Shown here one piece after another: positions 33,784-42,097 of a stretch of 64,000 nt of DNA. Both the position numbers and the translations under genes were made by a program. Position 1 is the stretch's first letter. Each line of letters opens with the position of its first letter. Under the pieces are notes generated by a model. It ran no database searches. It saw only the letters and a program-made list of their open reading frames with translations, and was not told where the DNA came from. Source of the DNA: Fuerstiella marisgermanici. Lineage in GTDB: Bacteria; Planctomycetota; Planctomycetia; Planctomycetales; Planctomycetaceae. The DNA is taken from positions 4,836,001-4,900,000 of the forward strand of contig NZ_CP017641.1 in NCBI RefSeq assembly GCF_001983935.1, written 5' to 3'.

Positions 33784-34113
33784 ATGCTTGAAAAGCCGGA
33801 TGAGTCAAATCCCAAACGTATAGTAGCGGCTTCACTCGGTGGCATCGTGTCGTTACTCATGCTCTCTTGTTTTACGCCGAGCATGGGCCACTCAATTCCC
33901 TCCAACGCTGAAATCATTACCAAAGCAGTTATGCTTGGTGTCGGGACTGGACTCGCAGTTGGGTGCGTCAGGCACTCTGCCCATCCGCTCTTGATTTTTC
34001 TGGGGGCAACTGCGTCATGCCTTTATGCACTGCTCCTCCTGTTTATCCTATCCGAGTCGGTTGACCGTCCGGATCTCGTGTGGGCATATTGGCGAACGAT
34101 TTTCACTAACTGA
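33784..34113 (+). CDS. Small hypothetical membrane protein
   Basis: A 109-residue protein with a hydrophilic N-terminus (MLEKPDESNPKR) and three hydrophobic segments at about residues 14-34, 44-60 and 68-92. It sits 7 bp before yraN and so may be cotranscribed with it. Its position, between rplS and yraN, is often taken by rnhB in other bacteria, but this protein has no resemblance to an RNase. No family recognised. Confidence 0.6.
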   Translation: MLEKPDESNPKRIVAASLGGIVSLLMLSCFTPSMGHSIPSNAEIITKAVMLGVGTGLAVGCVRHSAHPLLIFLGATASCLYALLLLFILSESVDRPDLVWAYWRTIFTN

Positions 34114-34120
34114 ATGGCGC

Positions 34121-34516
34121 ATGAAACGCTTCCTGCACAAACTTCTGGGAGACAACGGCGAGAAAGCGGCGGCGCGTTTTCTAAAAGGCAAGGGGTATCG
34201 GATTCTGGCTCGCCAGTATCGAAACCAGTTCGGTGAAATCGACCTCATCGCCATGGATCGCAAGCAGATTGTGTTTGTGGAAGTGAAGACGCGCACGTCG
34301 ACCAACAGCGGCCAGCCATTCGAAGCCGTGGATCGTCGCAAGCAGCAGAAGCTAACAAATCTGGCTCTGGCCTGGCTAAAGAAACACAAGCGACTGGAGC
34401 ACTCAGGGCGGTTTGATATCGTGTCCGTCGTTTGGCCAAAAGACAGCAAGCAGCCGGACATTCAGCATTTCGAAAATGCATTCGAAGCCACCGGGCATGG
34501 CCAGTTTTACAGTTAA
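34121..34516 (+). CDS. yraN: YraN family endonuclease-like protein (UPF0102)
   Basis: A 131-residue protein of the restriction-endonuclease-like fold. GDNGEKAAARFLKGKGYRIL, GEIDLIAMDRKQIVFVEVKTR and the Asp...Glu-x-Lys pattern (D in GEIDLIA, EVK in VFVEVKTR) match the YraN family, whose function is not established but has nuclease-type active-site residues. The start ATG is at 34121; a longer frame at 34025 overlaps the small membrane gene and lacks support. The EVE gene follows 11 bp later. Confidence 0.92.
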   Translation: MKRFLHKLLGDNGEKAAARFLKGKGYRILARQYRNQFGEIDLIAMDRKQIVFVEVKTRTSTNSGQPFEAVDRRKQQKLTNLALAWLKKHKRLEHSGRFDIVSVVWPKDSKQPDIQHFENAFEATGHGQFYS

Positions 34517-34527
34517 AGGGACCTGTG

Positions 34528-35013
34528 ATGACAACTGAACGCCGCTACTGGCTGTTCAAATCGGAACCGGACGTATTCTCCATTCAGGATCTGGCCGCCG
34601 AAAAAGGGAAACGCACTTCGTGGGAAGGAGTGCGAAACTATCAGGTGCGCAACATGCTGCGCGACGACATCAAAATAGGAGACGGTGTTCTGTTCTATCA
34701 CAGCCGCGTCGACCCGATGGTCATCGCCGGCACGGCTCAGGTTGTAAAGGACGGCTACCCGGATCACTTTGCACTCGACCCAAATCACAAGTACTTCGAC
34801 GAAAAAAGCAGCGACGACAATCCCCGCTGGTTCATGGTGGATATCAAGCTGACTCAAATCTTCAAAACCCCGGTGACCAGAGAACAGCTCAAGGCAGACA
34901 AGACCACCGCAGGTATGAAGTTGCTCGCAAAAGGCAGCCGGCTCTCCATAACGCCGGTCACAGAAGACGAATGGCTAGCCGTGCATGAGATTGCAGGTGT
35001 GAAAGTGCAGTGA
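34528..35013 (+). CDS. EVE-domain protein
   Basis: A 161-residue protein with a complete EVE domain. Such domains are related to PUA/YTH folds and, in some cases, bind modified DNA bases. MTTERRYWLFKSEPDVFSIQDL, TSWEGVRNYQVRNMLR and GDGVLFYHSR are the typical features. The start is the ATG at 34528 just after GTG; a longer frame is not supported. The gene overlaps neither neighbour (11 bp from yraN; 2 bp to the next gene), so it belongs to the same transcript. Its role here, whether in RNA or DNA, cannot be told. Confidence 0.9.
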   Translation: MTTERRYWLFKSEPDVFSIQDLAAEKGKRTSWEGVRNYQVRNMLRDDIKIGDGVLFYHSRVDPMVIAGTAQVVKDGYPDHFALDPNHKYFDEKSSDDNPRWFMVDIKLTQIFKTPVTREQLKADKTTAGMKLLAKGSRLSITPVTEDEWLAVHEIAGVKVQ

Positions 35014-35015
35014 AT

Positions 35016-36215
35016 ATGAATCGCGTGAAACAGCCACTTGTGATCCTGCTGCTCGCAGTGCTGACTGAGGCCGCATTCGCAGCCGAACAATGGCCTCTTC
35101 ATACGATCGACAACTCATCGCGTGGAGCCGACGGAGTTCGTTTGGGAGACGCCGATTGCGATGGTCGCGAAGACATCGTCACAGGTTGGGAAGAAGGCGG
35201 GCGTATACGCATCTGTTTTCAGCCTGATGTTGACAGCATCAAGTTACCATGGCCTTCGATTGAAGTCGGCCGTGTGAAGTCACCAGAAGACGCCGTCTTC
35301 GCAGACGTCAACGCCGATGGCTGGCTGGATGTCGTAAGTTGCTGTGAAGGCAAACAGCGGACGGTGTTTTTCCATCTCAATCCGGGCGGCACAGCGTCTG
35401 CCGTGCGCGATCCCGGCCAGTGGAAAACTCATGCGGTGAAAGCATCAGCGGGACAAACAAACTGGATGTTCTGCGAACCGCTCGCTCCAATGAATTCGCA
35501 AACTGCTGTGTTAATGATCGGCAGCAAGGCTCCGAACGGCCGTATCGCAATGTGGCAGAACAAGACCAACGCAGATGTGCTGACGACCGTGCGAAAGTGC
35601 GGCTGGATCATGTCGCTGCGACGTTTCGATATCGACAACGATGGCGATGCAGACATCGTGTACTCCGACCGAAAGGGCGACCATCGCGGTGCTGGATGGC
35701 TGGAACAACGACCCGCAGCAGATTCGAAAAAGTGGGTCGATCACTCAATTGGTGGGCTGGATCGCGAAGTCATGTTTCTTGACGTGCAGCGGATCAACGA
35801 ACAGCTCATCGCGGTTTGCAACACCAAAGACGGTGGCCTTCTGAAACTGACGCCCGGTGACGATGTGACCAAAGTCTGGCAGATGCAGGAAATCGATCGT
35901 CCAGCCAACGTCGGAAGCGGAAAAGGCGTGGCGATCGGCGATCTAAATCAGGATGGACACCCCGACCTCGCATGCACATGTGAGCACTCCGAGGGCAAGA
36001 CGGGTGTGTTCTGGCTGGAATCACCTGCGTCGCGGGATCCCGCAGCGAAAACGAAATCACAGCAAAAATGGACGTTTCATGACGTCAGTGGGACCGAACG
36101 CGGTATAAAGTTTGACAGGATCGAATTACGAGATCTGGATCAGGACGGGGACCTGGATTTGATAACCTGCGAAGAAAGAGGCAACCTCGGCGTGATTTGG
36201 TATGAAAACCCTTGA
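35016..36215 (+). CDS. Secreted FG-GAP/VCBS repeat protein
   Basis: 399 residues from ATG 35016 (an in-frame GTG lies two codons earlier), with a signal peptide (RVKQPLVILLLAVLTEAAFA). At least five FG-GAP/VCBS-type repeats carry the calcium-binding D-x-D-x-D-G-x-x-D pattern: GDADCDGREDI near residue 42, ADVNADGWLDV near 98, FDIDNDGDADI near 205, GDLNQDGHPDL near 305 and RDLDQDGDLDL near 370. These form a beta-propeller domain like integrin alpha subunits. The likely location is the periplasm or cell surface; function unknown. It starts 2 bp after the EVE gene, so it is probably cotranscribed with it. Confidence 0.85.
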   Translation: MNRVKQPLVILLLAVLTEAAFAAEQWPLHTIDNSSRGADGVRLGDADCDGREDIVTGWEEGGRIRICFQPDVDSIKLPWPSIEVGRVKSPEDAVFADVNADGWLDVVSCCEGKQRTVFFHLNPGGTASAVRDPGQWKTHAVKASAGQTNWMFCEPLAPMNSQTAVLMIGSKAPNGRIAMWQNKTNADVLTTVRKCGWIMSLRRFDIDNDGDADIVYSDRKGDHRGAGWLEQRPAADSKKWVDHSIGGLDREVMFLDVQRINEQLIAVCNTKDGGLLKLTPGDDVTKVWQMQEIDRPANVGSGKGVAIGDLNQDGHPDLACTCEHSEGKTGVFWLESPASRDPAAKTKSQQKWTFHDVSGTERGIKFDRIELRDLDQDGDLDLITCEERGNLGVIWYENP

Positions 36216-36593
36216 ATGCAGCACTGTTGCCTCGTGCTTTGAATGAGAAATCGTGGCCCGGGGCCGCCAACGCTCCTTCGCGGCTTGTTGGCAGATTCAT
36301 CTCGCCTTAAACTTCCCCGGCTCCCCCTATCTTCTCAGTTCGCATTGACTTGTGACCATTTGGCAGGGTTGATGGATCTGGTGTTTAAGTTGGGATTATT
36401 TGATCCTGAACAGCGATTTTGGATTCCGATATTTCGATTCCTGAAATGAACGACTGCCGCTTCACGCCCCCCATCGTCTGCGTCGATTGATAGAGATAGC
36501 CCTCTTTTACCATGCCCGGCCGCTTTTGCGGCTCAACAGTCCGCCCAACTGAAAAACAATCTGCAGGCAGCGAGCTGCGGAAGGAAACCAACC
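36216..36593. other. Intergenic region, no gene
   Basis: 378 bases between the FG-GAP gene and the phosphoesterase gene. No frame, repeat or hairpin worth annotating was found; it should contain the phosphoesterase promoter. Confidence 0.5.
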
Positions 36594-37340
36594 TTGAGAG
36601 CCCTCATCAGCGACATTCATGGAAATCTCGAAGCTTTGGAGGCGGTGTTGGCAGACATCAAATCCAAAGGCATTACTGAGATTTTTTGCCTCGGCGACAT
36701 TGTCGGCTACGGTCCCAATCCCTGCGAATGTATTGATCGCGTGATGGATCTGGACATGTGCCTGCTGGGCAACCACGACCAGGCGGCACTGTTTGATCCG
36801 GAAGGGTTTAACGCGGGCGCTGAACGAGCCATTTTCTGGACACGAACGGTGCTGGAGAAATCGACTGGCCCCAAAGCAGAACACCGATGGGAATTTCTCG
36901 GCGAATTGAACCGTCGTCATATGAGTGATGACGAAAAAACAATGTATGTCCACGGGTCAGCTCGCAACCCGCTCAACGAATATGTTTTTCCTGACGACAT
37001 CTACAACCCGGTAAAGATGGAAAAGATTTTCGCGCTGGTTCCGCAGTACTGTTTTCAGGGGCATACACACATTCCCGGCGTCTTTACAGAAACCCTTGAG
37101 TTTCTGGACCCAGCCGAAATGGATTTCAAGTACGAACTAAATGACCAGAAGGTCATGATCAACGTTGGATCAGTCGGCCAGCCCCGCAACAACGATCCTC
37201 GATCGTCTTTTGTCACGGTGGACGGCAATTTGGTCGAATTCCATCGCGTTGAATACGACATCGATAAGACGGCGGAAAAAATCTACAACATCCCGGACCT
37301 AGACAACTTCCTGGGCGACCGATTGCGTGAAGGGCGCTAA
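36594..37340 (+). CDS. Metallophosphoesterase
   Basis: Calcineurin-like phosphoesterase of 248 residues, possibly cleaving phosphodiesters or nucleotides. The metal-binding motifs are SDIHGN (residues 6-11), [10 protein letters not shown] near residue 35, GNHD (about residue 60) and GHTH near residue 158. The start is a TTG at 36594, supported by AAGGA (about 36581) at good spacing and by [18 protein letters not shown], the usual family start. The substrate cannot be given; YfcE- or ApaH-like families are both possible. It is not part of a clear operon. Confidence 0.9.
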   Translation: MRALISDIHGNLEALEAVLADIKSKGITEIFCLGDIVGYGPNPCECIDRVMDLDMCLLGNHDQAALFDPEGFNAGAERAIFWTRTVLEKSTGPKAEHRWEFLGELNRRHMSDDEKTMYVHGSARNPLNEYVFPDDIYNPVKMEKIFALVPQYCFQGHTHIPGVFTETLEFLDPAEMDFKYELNDQKVMINVGSVGQPRNNDPRSSFVTVDGNLVEFHRVEYDIDKTAEKIYNIPDLDNFLGDRLREGR

Positions 37341-37782
37341 ACGGCGTTCCTGTCCAGTTCTTAGCGATCGCCTCACAAGGCCAACAGATACTCTGCAACC
37401 GCGGTTGATTGCCGTCTGTGTACATCGGAACGAAGTTGCAGCCTGATTCGCGGTCAGAACAGAACTTGGGGCGTTTACCCACTTTGCCAAAGCTGCGGCT
37501 GATCTGACGTTTTGAGCAGGAAAGCGTTCGCATTCCAGGGAACGCGGTGCGTGGAAATGACCACAGTCAGTCTGCACGGTATCCTACCAGCCCGGTTAGA
37601 CTTGTTTGTGCCAGGAAATTCCTGCGTCGGACGAACTGCACTTTCACTTAGATGCGGACCGGAACGCGGACGGTGCTGGCCGGGTGACCGGCCTTCCGAC
37701 GGGCCGCCGGACCGTTGTCACGCTCGCTCAGACCAAATTCTACATCTGCACAATCGGTGCATAGACTCCGTAAGATCCCGTC
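37341..37782. other. Intergenic region upstream of yidC
   Basis: 442 bases with no supported gene. A short dyad lies near 37679 (GGCCGGGTGACCGGCC, forming a small stem). Elsewhere yidC usually follows rnpA-rpmH, but these are not present here. Confidence 0.5.
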
Positions 37783-39975
37783 ATGGACAACCGACGTTTC
37801 GTCACCTTTCTGGTCTTCTTTTTCGCGTTCACGTACCTCTATAACGCGATCATCGTTCCGAAGTTCTTTCCACGCCCGGTGAAGCCAGCCGCCGTAGAAC
37901 CGGAAGGGGTGCTTGACGGAAATTTAGCCGACGACAACGAAGCTGACGAATCGGCTGAAGAGCCTCCAGACGGCGCTGAAGTAGCGGCTGAGTCTGACGC
38001 TCCGGAAGCAGCCGCGAAACCCGCCAGCCACCCTCAGAAAACCATTACACTCGGATCGCTTGAACCGGACAGCGGCTACTTTCTGCAGGCAGAAATCAGC
38101 AGCGTCGGCGCGGCTATTGAATCGGTTCAGATCACTGATCCCAAGTTCAAAGAACTGGATGATCGCAACAAGCAGGTGACTGTTGTTGGGACAACAACCG
38201 CCGACGATCGAACATTCTCGACGGCTATATCCGGCATCGACGACCAACTGAAAAAGCATGGCCAGTCGCTGGAAACGGCGAGCTGGGAAGTTGTGTCTTC
38301 AGACCAGTCACAAGCCACATTCGCGTACGAAGCTCCCGACGGAAAGCTGCGAGTCGAAAAGCAGTATCGACTTAGTAAAGTCGACGTCAACAAAAAGGAC
38401 ATGTCGGAGGAGTTCGAAACCAATGCGGCCGGTTACACGGTCGAAATGGAATTGACGATTCAGAACCTCAGCGACGAACCAAGCACCGTTGAATTCGAAC
38501 TGCAGGGGCCCGTCGGCGTCGTCCTTGAAAACAAAGCGCACACGCGGAAGTACCGCGACATCAAACTGGAATTCCTGGGCGAAGACGATGACGTCACGCT
38601 AAGCGCCAACGACGTAGTCGACCTGTACGAAACGACTCTGGCAGAAGCGCGCAGTCAGGGTGTGTCTCCGAATACGCGAGAACTGCGGCAGCTTGTGCGG
38701 CAGAAGGAGCCATGGACTGGCGCGATTCGCTACGCGGGCGTCGACGTGCAGTTTTTCGCGGCGTTGATGGCGCCGCTGGACGGACGCGATGAAGCTCAGC
38801 GCATGGCGAACAAGTGGATCGAACGAACCTACCCGATCCTTGTTGTGAAAGACGATTCCAACACGAACGAAAGCGACATTAGCTTTCGCGTCGTGTCCAC
38901 ACCAATTGAGCTACAGGCGAAAGGTGAGAAGGATTCCGCGACTCGCAACTTTGCGTTCTTTGTTGGCCCCAAACGCAGCGATCTTCTGGATCCGCCGCCG
39001 ATGGAAGCGAAGCGCGTACTGGACATCGACACGGGGTTCTTCAACACCATTTCGCTGGGGCTGGTCGGGCTGCTGGTTCGGCTGATGCAGTTCCTGCTCA
39101 GCACGTTTCATGGACTCGGACTGCCGTATGGCCTGGCCATCATCTGCCTGACGGCTTTGGTGCGAGGCTGCATGTTTCCGATTTCTCGCAAGCAGGCAAT
39201 TAGCGCCGCTAAGATGAAAGAACTGCAGCCGAAAATTAAAGAGCTGCAGCTGAAGTACCCGGACGACAAACAGAAGGTCGCTCAGGGGCAAATGGAACTG
39301 TGGCGCAAGCACAACATTAATCCGCTTAGCGGCTGCATGCCGCTTCTGTTTCAGATGCCGATTTTCATTGGCCTGTATTCCTGCCTGAACACCGCCGTCG
39401 ATCTGCGGATGTCGAAGTTCCTGTGGATCGACAACCTCGCGGCCCCCGATGCACTGTTTGAGTTCCCGTTTGCGATGCCAGCCATCGTTGGGCCACATAT
39501 CAACGTGCTTCCTCTGGTGACAGTCGTTCTGTTTCTTGTGCAGCAAAAGTTGTTCATGCCGCCGCCGGCCGATGAACAGGCTGAGATGACTCAGAAGATG
39601 ATGAACATGATGACGTTCATGTTCGGAGCGATGTTCTGGCACCAGCCAGCCGGTTTGTGCTTGTACTTCATCTGCTCCAGCTTGTGGGGGATTGCTGAAC
39701 GCAAGCTACTCGGCAAAGCCAGCGTTTCGTTGGGCGACGACGACCAGCCATCCGTCACCGTGAAGGATCCAACGTCCGACACGAAAAAGAATGGCAACAA
39801 AAAGAACGGCAACTCAGGCCGGCAATCCTCGTCAAAAAACGCTCCGCCGCAGGCAGAAAAGAAGCAGGGCTTCTTCGCGAAGCTGATGGAAGCCGCTGAA
39901 GAAGCTCAAAAACAAGCCGAGCAAAAACGGGATAAAGACGGCAAGAAGACGGGCGGCAAGAGGAAAGGGCGATAA
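37783..39975 (+). CDS. yidC: Membrane protein insertase YidC
   Basis: Inserts proteins into the cytoplasmic membrane, alone or with SecYEG. 730 residues, longer than the usual ~550. One N-terminal helix (about residues 8-25) precedes a large periplasmic domain, here with an acidic Glu/Asp/Ala-rich start (about residues 40-85). The conserved core has helices from about residue 417, the functional Arg in LVRGCMFPIS (about 460), and LVTVVLFLVQQKLFMP, with NPLSGCMPLLFQMPIFIGLY as the family motif. The C-terminal tail is strongly basic (KNGNKKNGN...GKKTGGKRKGR), as in ribosome-binding YidC proteins. A large hairpin follows the stop codon. Confidence 0.94.
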   Translation: MDNRRFVTFLVFFFAFTYLYNAIIVPKFFPRPVKPAAVEPEGVLDGNLADDNEADESAEEPPDGAEVAAESDAPEAAAKPASHPQKTITLGSLEPDSGYFLQAEISSVGAAIESVQITDPKFKELDDRNKQVTVVGTTTADDRTFSTAISGIDDQLKKHGQSLETASWEVVSSDQSQATFAYEAPDGKLRVEKQYRLSKVDVNKKDMSEEFETNAAGYTVEMELTIQNLSDEPSTVEFELQGPVGVVLENKAHTRKYRDIKLEFLGEDDDVTLSANDVVDLYETTLAEARSQGVSPNTRELRQLVRQKEPWTGAIRYAGVDVQFFAALMAPLDGRDEAQRMANKWIERTYPILVVKDDSNTNESDISFRVVSTPIELQAKGEKDSATRNFAFFVGPKRSDLLDPPPMEAKRVLDIDTGFFNTISLGLVGLLVRLMQFLLSTFHGLGLPYGLAIICLTALVRGCMFPISRKQAISAAKMKELQPKIKELQLKYPDDKQKVAQGQMELWRKHNINPLSGCMPLLFQMPIFIGLYSCLNTAVDLRMSKFLWIDNLAAPDALFEFPFAMPAIVGPHINVLPLVTVVLFLVQQKLFMPPPADEQAEMTQKMMNMMTFMFGAMFWHQPAGLCLYFICSSLWGIAERKLLGKASVSLGDDDQPSVTVKDPTSDTKKNGNKKNGNSGRQSSSKNAPPQAEKKQGFFAKLMEAAEEAQKQAEQKRDKDGKKTGGKRKGR

Positions 39976-39979
39976 AATT

Positions 39980-40069
39980 GAGAAGCGTTCCAGCGATGAG
40001 TTTCCGGTCCTCTGGGTTCGAACCCTGACCACGAAACCCATCCCCGAACGCTTCTCGACCTCCCTTTTT
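39980..40069 (+). terminator. Long nested terminator hairpin of yidC
   Basis: An 11-bp stem, GAGAAGCGTTC (39980-39990) with GAACGCTTCTC (40046-40056), encloses a second short stem (GTTTC, 40000-40004, with GAAAC, 40033-40037) and a perfect palindrome GGGTTCGAACCC (40014-40025), and is followed by TTTTT at 40065-40069. It is placed 4 bases after the yidC stop. The central GGTTCGAACC resembles a tRNA T-arm but no tRNA fits. Confidence 0.7.
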
Positions 40070-40093
40070 GACTGATTTCGGAGCGCCCAGCAA

Positions 40094-41398
40094 ATGCGTG
40101 CAATATCCCTGTGCTTGCGCAACGTCTTAAGCCTGCTGCTTTGCATGGGCGTGTCGCTGGCTGAGGACACTCAGCGAGGTTTTCATCAGTTCGACGAAGG
40201 CCCGGCGAGCGTCGACCTTCGAGCCTTTTTACCGGCGCCTCAGAAGCAGACAAAGAACGATTGCGTGGCGTGGTCATTCGCGTACGTCAGCTTTTCGTGC
40301 CAAATTTGCCAGGAACGCCAGATAACTCAGCCAACACGGAAATGCGACCTGTTCAGCCCGTCGTTTGTTTACAGCGAACTGGCTGGAGATAACGACGACG
40401 GCCTCGACATCAACGCGGCAATCAACTTCGCGATGAATCAAGGTTGCGCGTCGCTGGAAACCATGCCACTTGATTCAGCACTCGCCGATTCTGCTGCTCG
40501 CCGTGAAGCCGGTTTGTATAAGGCAAAGAGTTACGCAAAAGTAGAATCCCTCACTGAAATCCGACGCCATCTTAGCGGCGGCTTTCCAGTCATCCTGGTG
40601 ATTCGCAACGATCAGGTCTTCAACCGTCGCGAAGCACTGTCTGAACCATTCCGATGGCAAAAGACATCTCAGCAAATGGATGCTGACTTCGAAGAATACG
40701 GCCCTCACGCCGTGACGGCAGTCGGCTATGACGATGCGAAACAAGCGGTCCTTGTTATGAACAGCCTCGGCACCGAATGGAAGGACGGTGGGTTCTGCTG
40801 GGTTCATTACGACAACCTGCTCAACATCCCCGGAGACCGCACCGACGTTTCACCATATTGGTGTCTTGTAGCTCGTGTGCTGAAGATCAAGGAAGGGTTA
40901 CCAGCGATGGCGTCAATGGAGCACAAGTTGGGAACCGTCCGTTTTCAGTTGGATGCCAACCACGAAGTTGGAATTAAGAATGACAGTCGCCGCTTATCAC
41001 CCGCCCTTTGGCGCGTTGAAGACATTGCGTGCAACGATCAAGCCGTCTTCCTGCTGCGTAAAGATCATTTGGTTGCGCGGCTGAACGAAGTCGTCGAAGT
41101 GCTGAACGATGATCGCAAGGCGGTTTGGAGTCACCTGGACAAAGGTTTGCCTCCAAATTCCGAAGTGATCATGATCGCTGCAACGACGGGCACACCTATA
41201 CATGCGCTAACTCGCAAGGGGCAGCTATTTCAGTTCAACACTGGCCAGGGTAAATGGTCGCGAGTTGTGGTTCCGAATTCAGAAGATGCAGCAATCATCG
41301 ATTTGCGCGACAACCGCAGTCAAGGTCCGTTATCGATTACAACGATTCGAGGGCGGGTGTTCACGCTGGATATCGATGAAGGGTGGACGGAGTTGTGA
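40094..41398 (+). CDS. Secreted papain-like (C1) cysteine peptidase
   Basis: 434 residues. An N-terminal signal peptide (residues 1-23) is followed by a papain-family domain. The nucleophile is Cys57 in NDCVAWSFA (papain CWAF region), preceded by Gln52; the His is His205 in GPHAVTAVGYDD and the Asn is Asn223 in VMNSLGTEWKDGGFCWV. These match the Gln-Cys-His-Asn set. Several extra cysteines (e.g. 69, 72, 84) may form disulfides. The C-terminal 170 residues have beta-propeller-like repetition (e.g. PIHALTRKGQLFQFNTGQGKW) without a clear family. It is followed 82 bp later by the Cys/Gly-rich protein. Substrate unknown. Confidence 0.85.
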   Translation: MRAISLCLRNVLSLLLCMGVSLAEDTQRGFHQFDEGPASVDLRAFLPAPQKQTKNDCVAWSFAYVSFSCQICQERQITQPTRKCDLFSPSFVYSELAGDNDDGLDINAAINFAMNQGCASLETMPLDSALADSAARREAGLYKAKSYAKVESLTEIRRHLSGGFPVILVIRNDQVFNRREALSEPFRWQKTSQQMDADFEEYGPHAVTAVGYDDAKQAVLVMNSLGTEWKDGGFCWVHYDNLLNIPGDRTDVSPYWCLVARVLKIKEGLPAMASMEHKLGTVRFQLDANHEVGIKNDSRRLSPALWRVEDIACNDQAVFLLRKDHLVARLNEVVEVLNDDRKAVWSHLDKGLPPNSEVIMIAATTGTPIHALTRKGQLFQFNTGQGKWSRVVVPNSEDAAIIDLRDNRSQGPLSITTIRGRVFTLDIDEGWTEL

Positions 41399-41480
41399 TT
41401 GCCTCAAAATTAGTTGCTGTGGGGGCTAACCAGTAGTATGGTTGATGCATCACTTAAACTAATTTCATCAGGGGCCGCCA

Positions 41481-42047
41481 ATGAGCGACAAGACCAGCAA
41501 AGCCGACTTGCAGAAGATGTACCTCGCAGGAACCGTGACCGTGCCGCCTCGATTGCCGGGCGTGTCGCAACTTACCTTCGAAGTCAGTGGCAAGGCGTTT
41601 AATCAAATCACGCTCGTCAAAGCGACTCAGGAAATTTCACCCAAAGTCACCATCACTCGCACGTTCTTTCTGGAAGACGTGAAAGCCATCTTCGTTCCGG
41701 ATGCCGGTCAACGTGGCGATCTGAAAAACGGCCAATGGTTTGCAGGGCCTAAGGCCGTCAGCAAAAAAGTGGAACAGTTCGTGGGCAAAGATGGATTTGA
41801 TGGGGTCCTCTTTGTGCGCGAAGATGCTCAGTCGTTGCTGGAAACAAAAGCAGGTTTAACCGCCGCAGAGAATGCAGAATACTATCCGCCTCTGCCGGAA
41901 GATCGGTCGGTCAGTCATTACAACCTGAAAAAGGTCGGCTGCCTGCACGACGAATGCGATGACTTTCCGAGCCCAGCGTGCTGCGGCGCCAATTGCTGTG
42001 GTGGCGCTGGTGGCGGCGGCGGGGGCAACTGCGGAGGTGGCTGCTAA
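41481..42047 (+). CDS. Hypothetical protein with Cys/Gly-rich C-terminal tail
   Basis: 188 residues, ATG 41481 with AGGGG upstream. Residues 1-153 contain no cysteine and include beta-rich stretches (TFEVSGKAFNQITLVKA, KVTITRTFFLEDV). All eight cysteines lie in the last 35 residues: 154, 159, 167, 168, 172, 173, 184 and 188, with CCGANCCGGAGG followed by a six-glycine-rich run and a final CGGGC. Such tails can be metal-binding, disulfide-linked, glycosylated or cleaved. No known family is recognised and no signal peptide is seen. The next gene is a glycosyltransferase, 50 bp away, and the preceding one a papain-like peptidase; a processing or modification role of the neighbours is possible but unproven. 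Confidence 0.75.
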   Translation: MSDKTSKADLQKMYLAGTVTVPPRLPGVSQLTFEVSGKAFNQITLVKATQEISPKVTITRTFFLEDVKAIFVPDAGQRGDLKNGQWFAGPKAVSKKVEQFVGKDGFDGVLFVREDAQSLLETKAGLTAAENAEYYPPLPEDRSVSHYNLKKVGCLHDECDDFPSPACCGANCCGGAGGGGGGNCGGGC

Positions 42048-42097
42048 GCGCAGCGCGAAATGCGTTTGAATCTGCCACGGAAACGGAGGACTGTACC

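Noticed and set aside
40009-40031. tRNA T-arm-like GGGTTCGAACCC
   Set aside because: It sits in the centre of the 77-nt hairpin rather than near the 3' end of a cloverleaf, on either strand; no D-arm, anticodon arm or acceptor fits.
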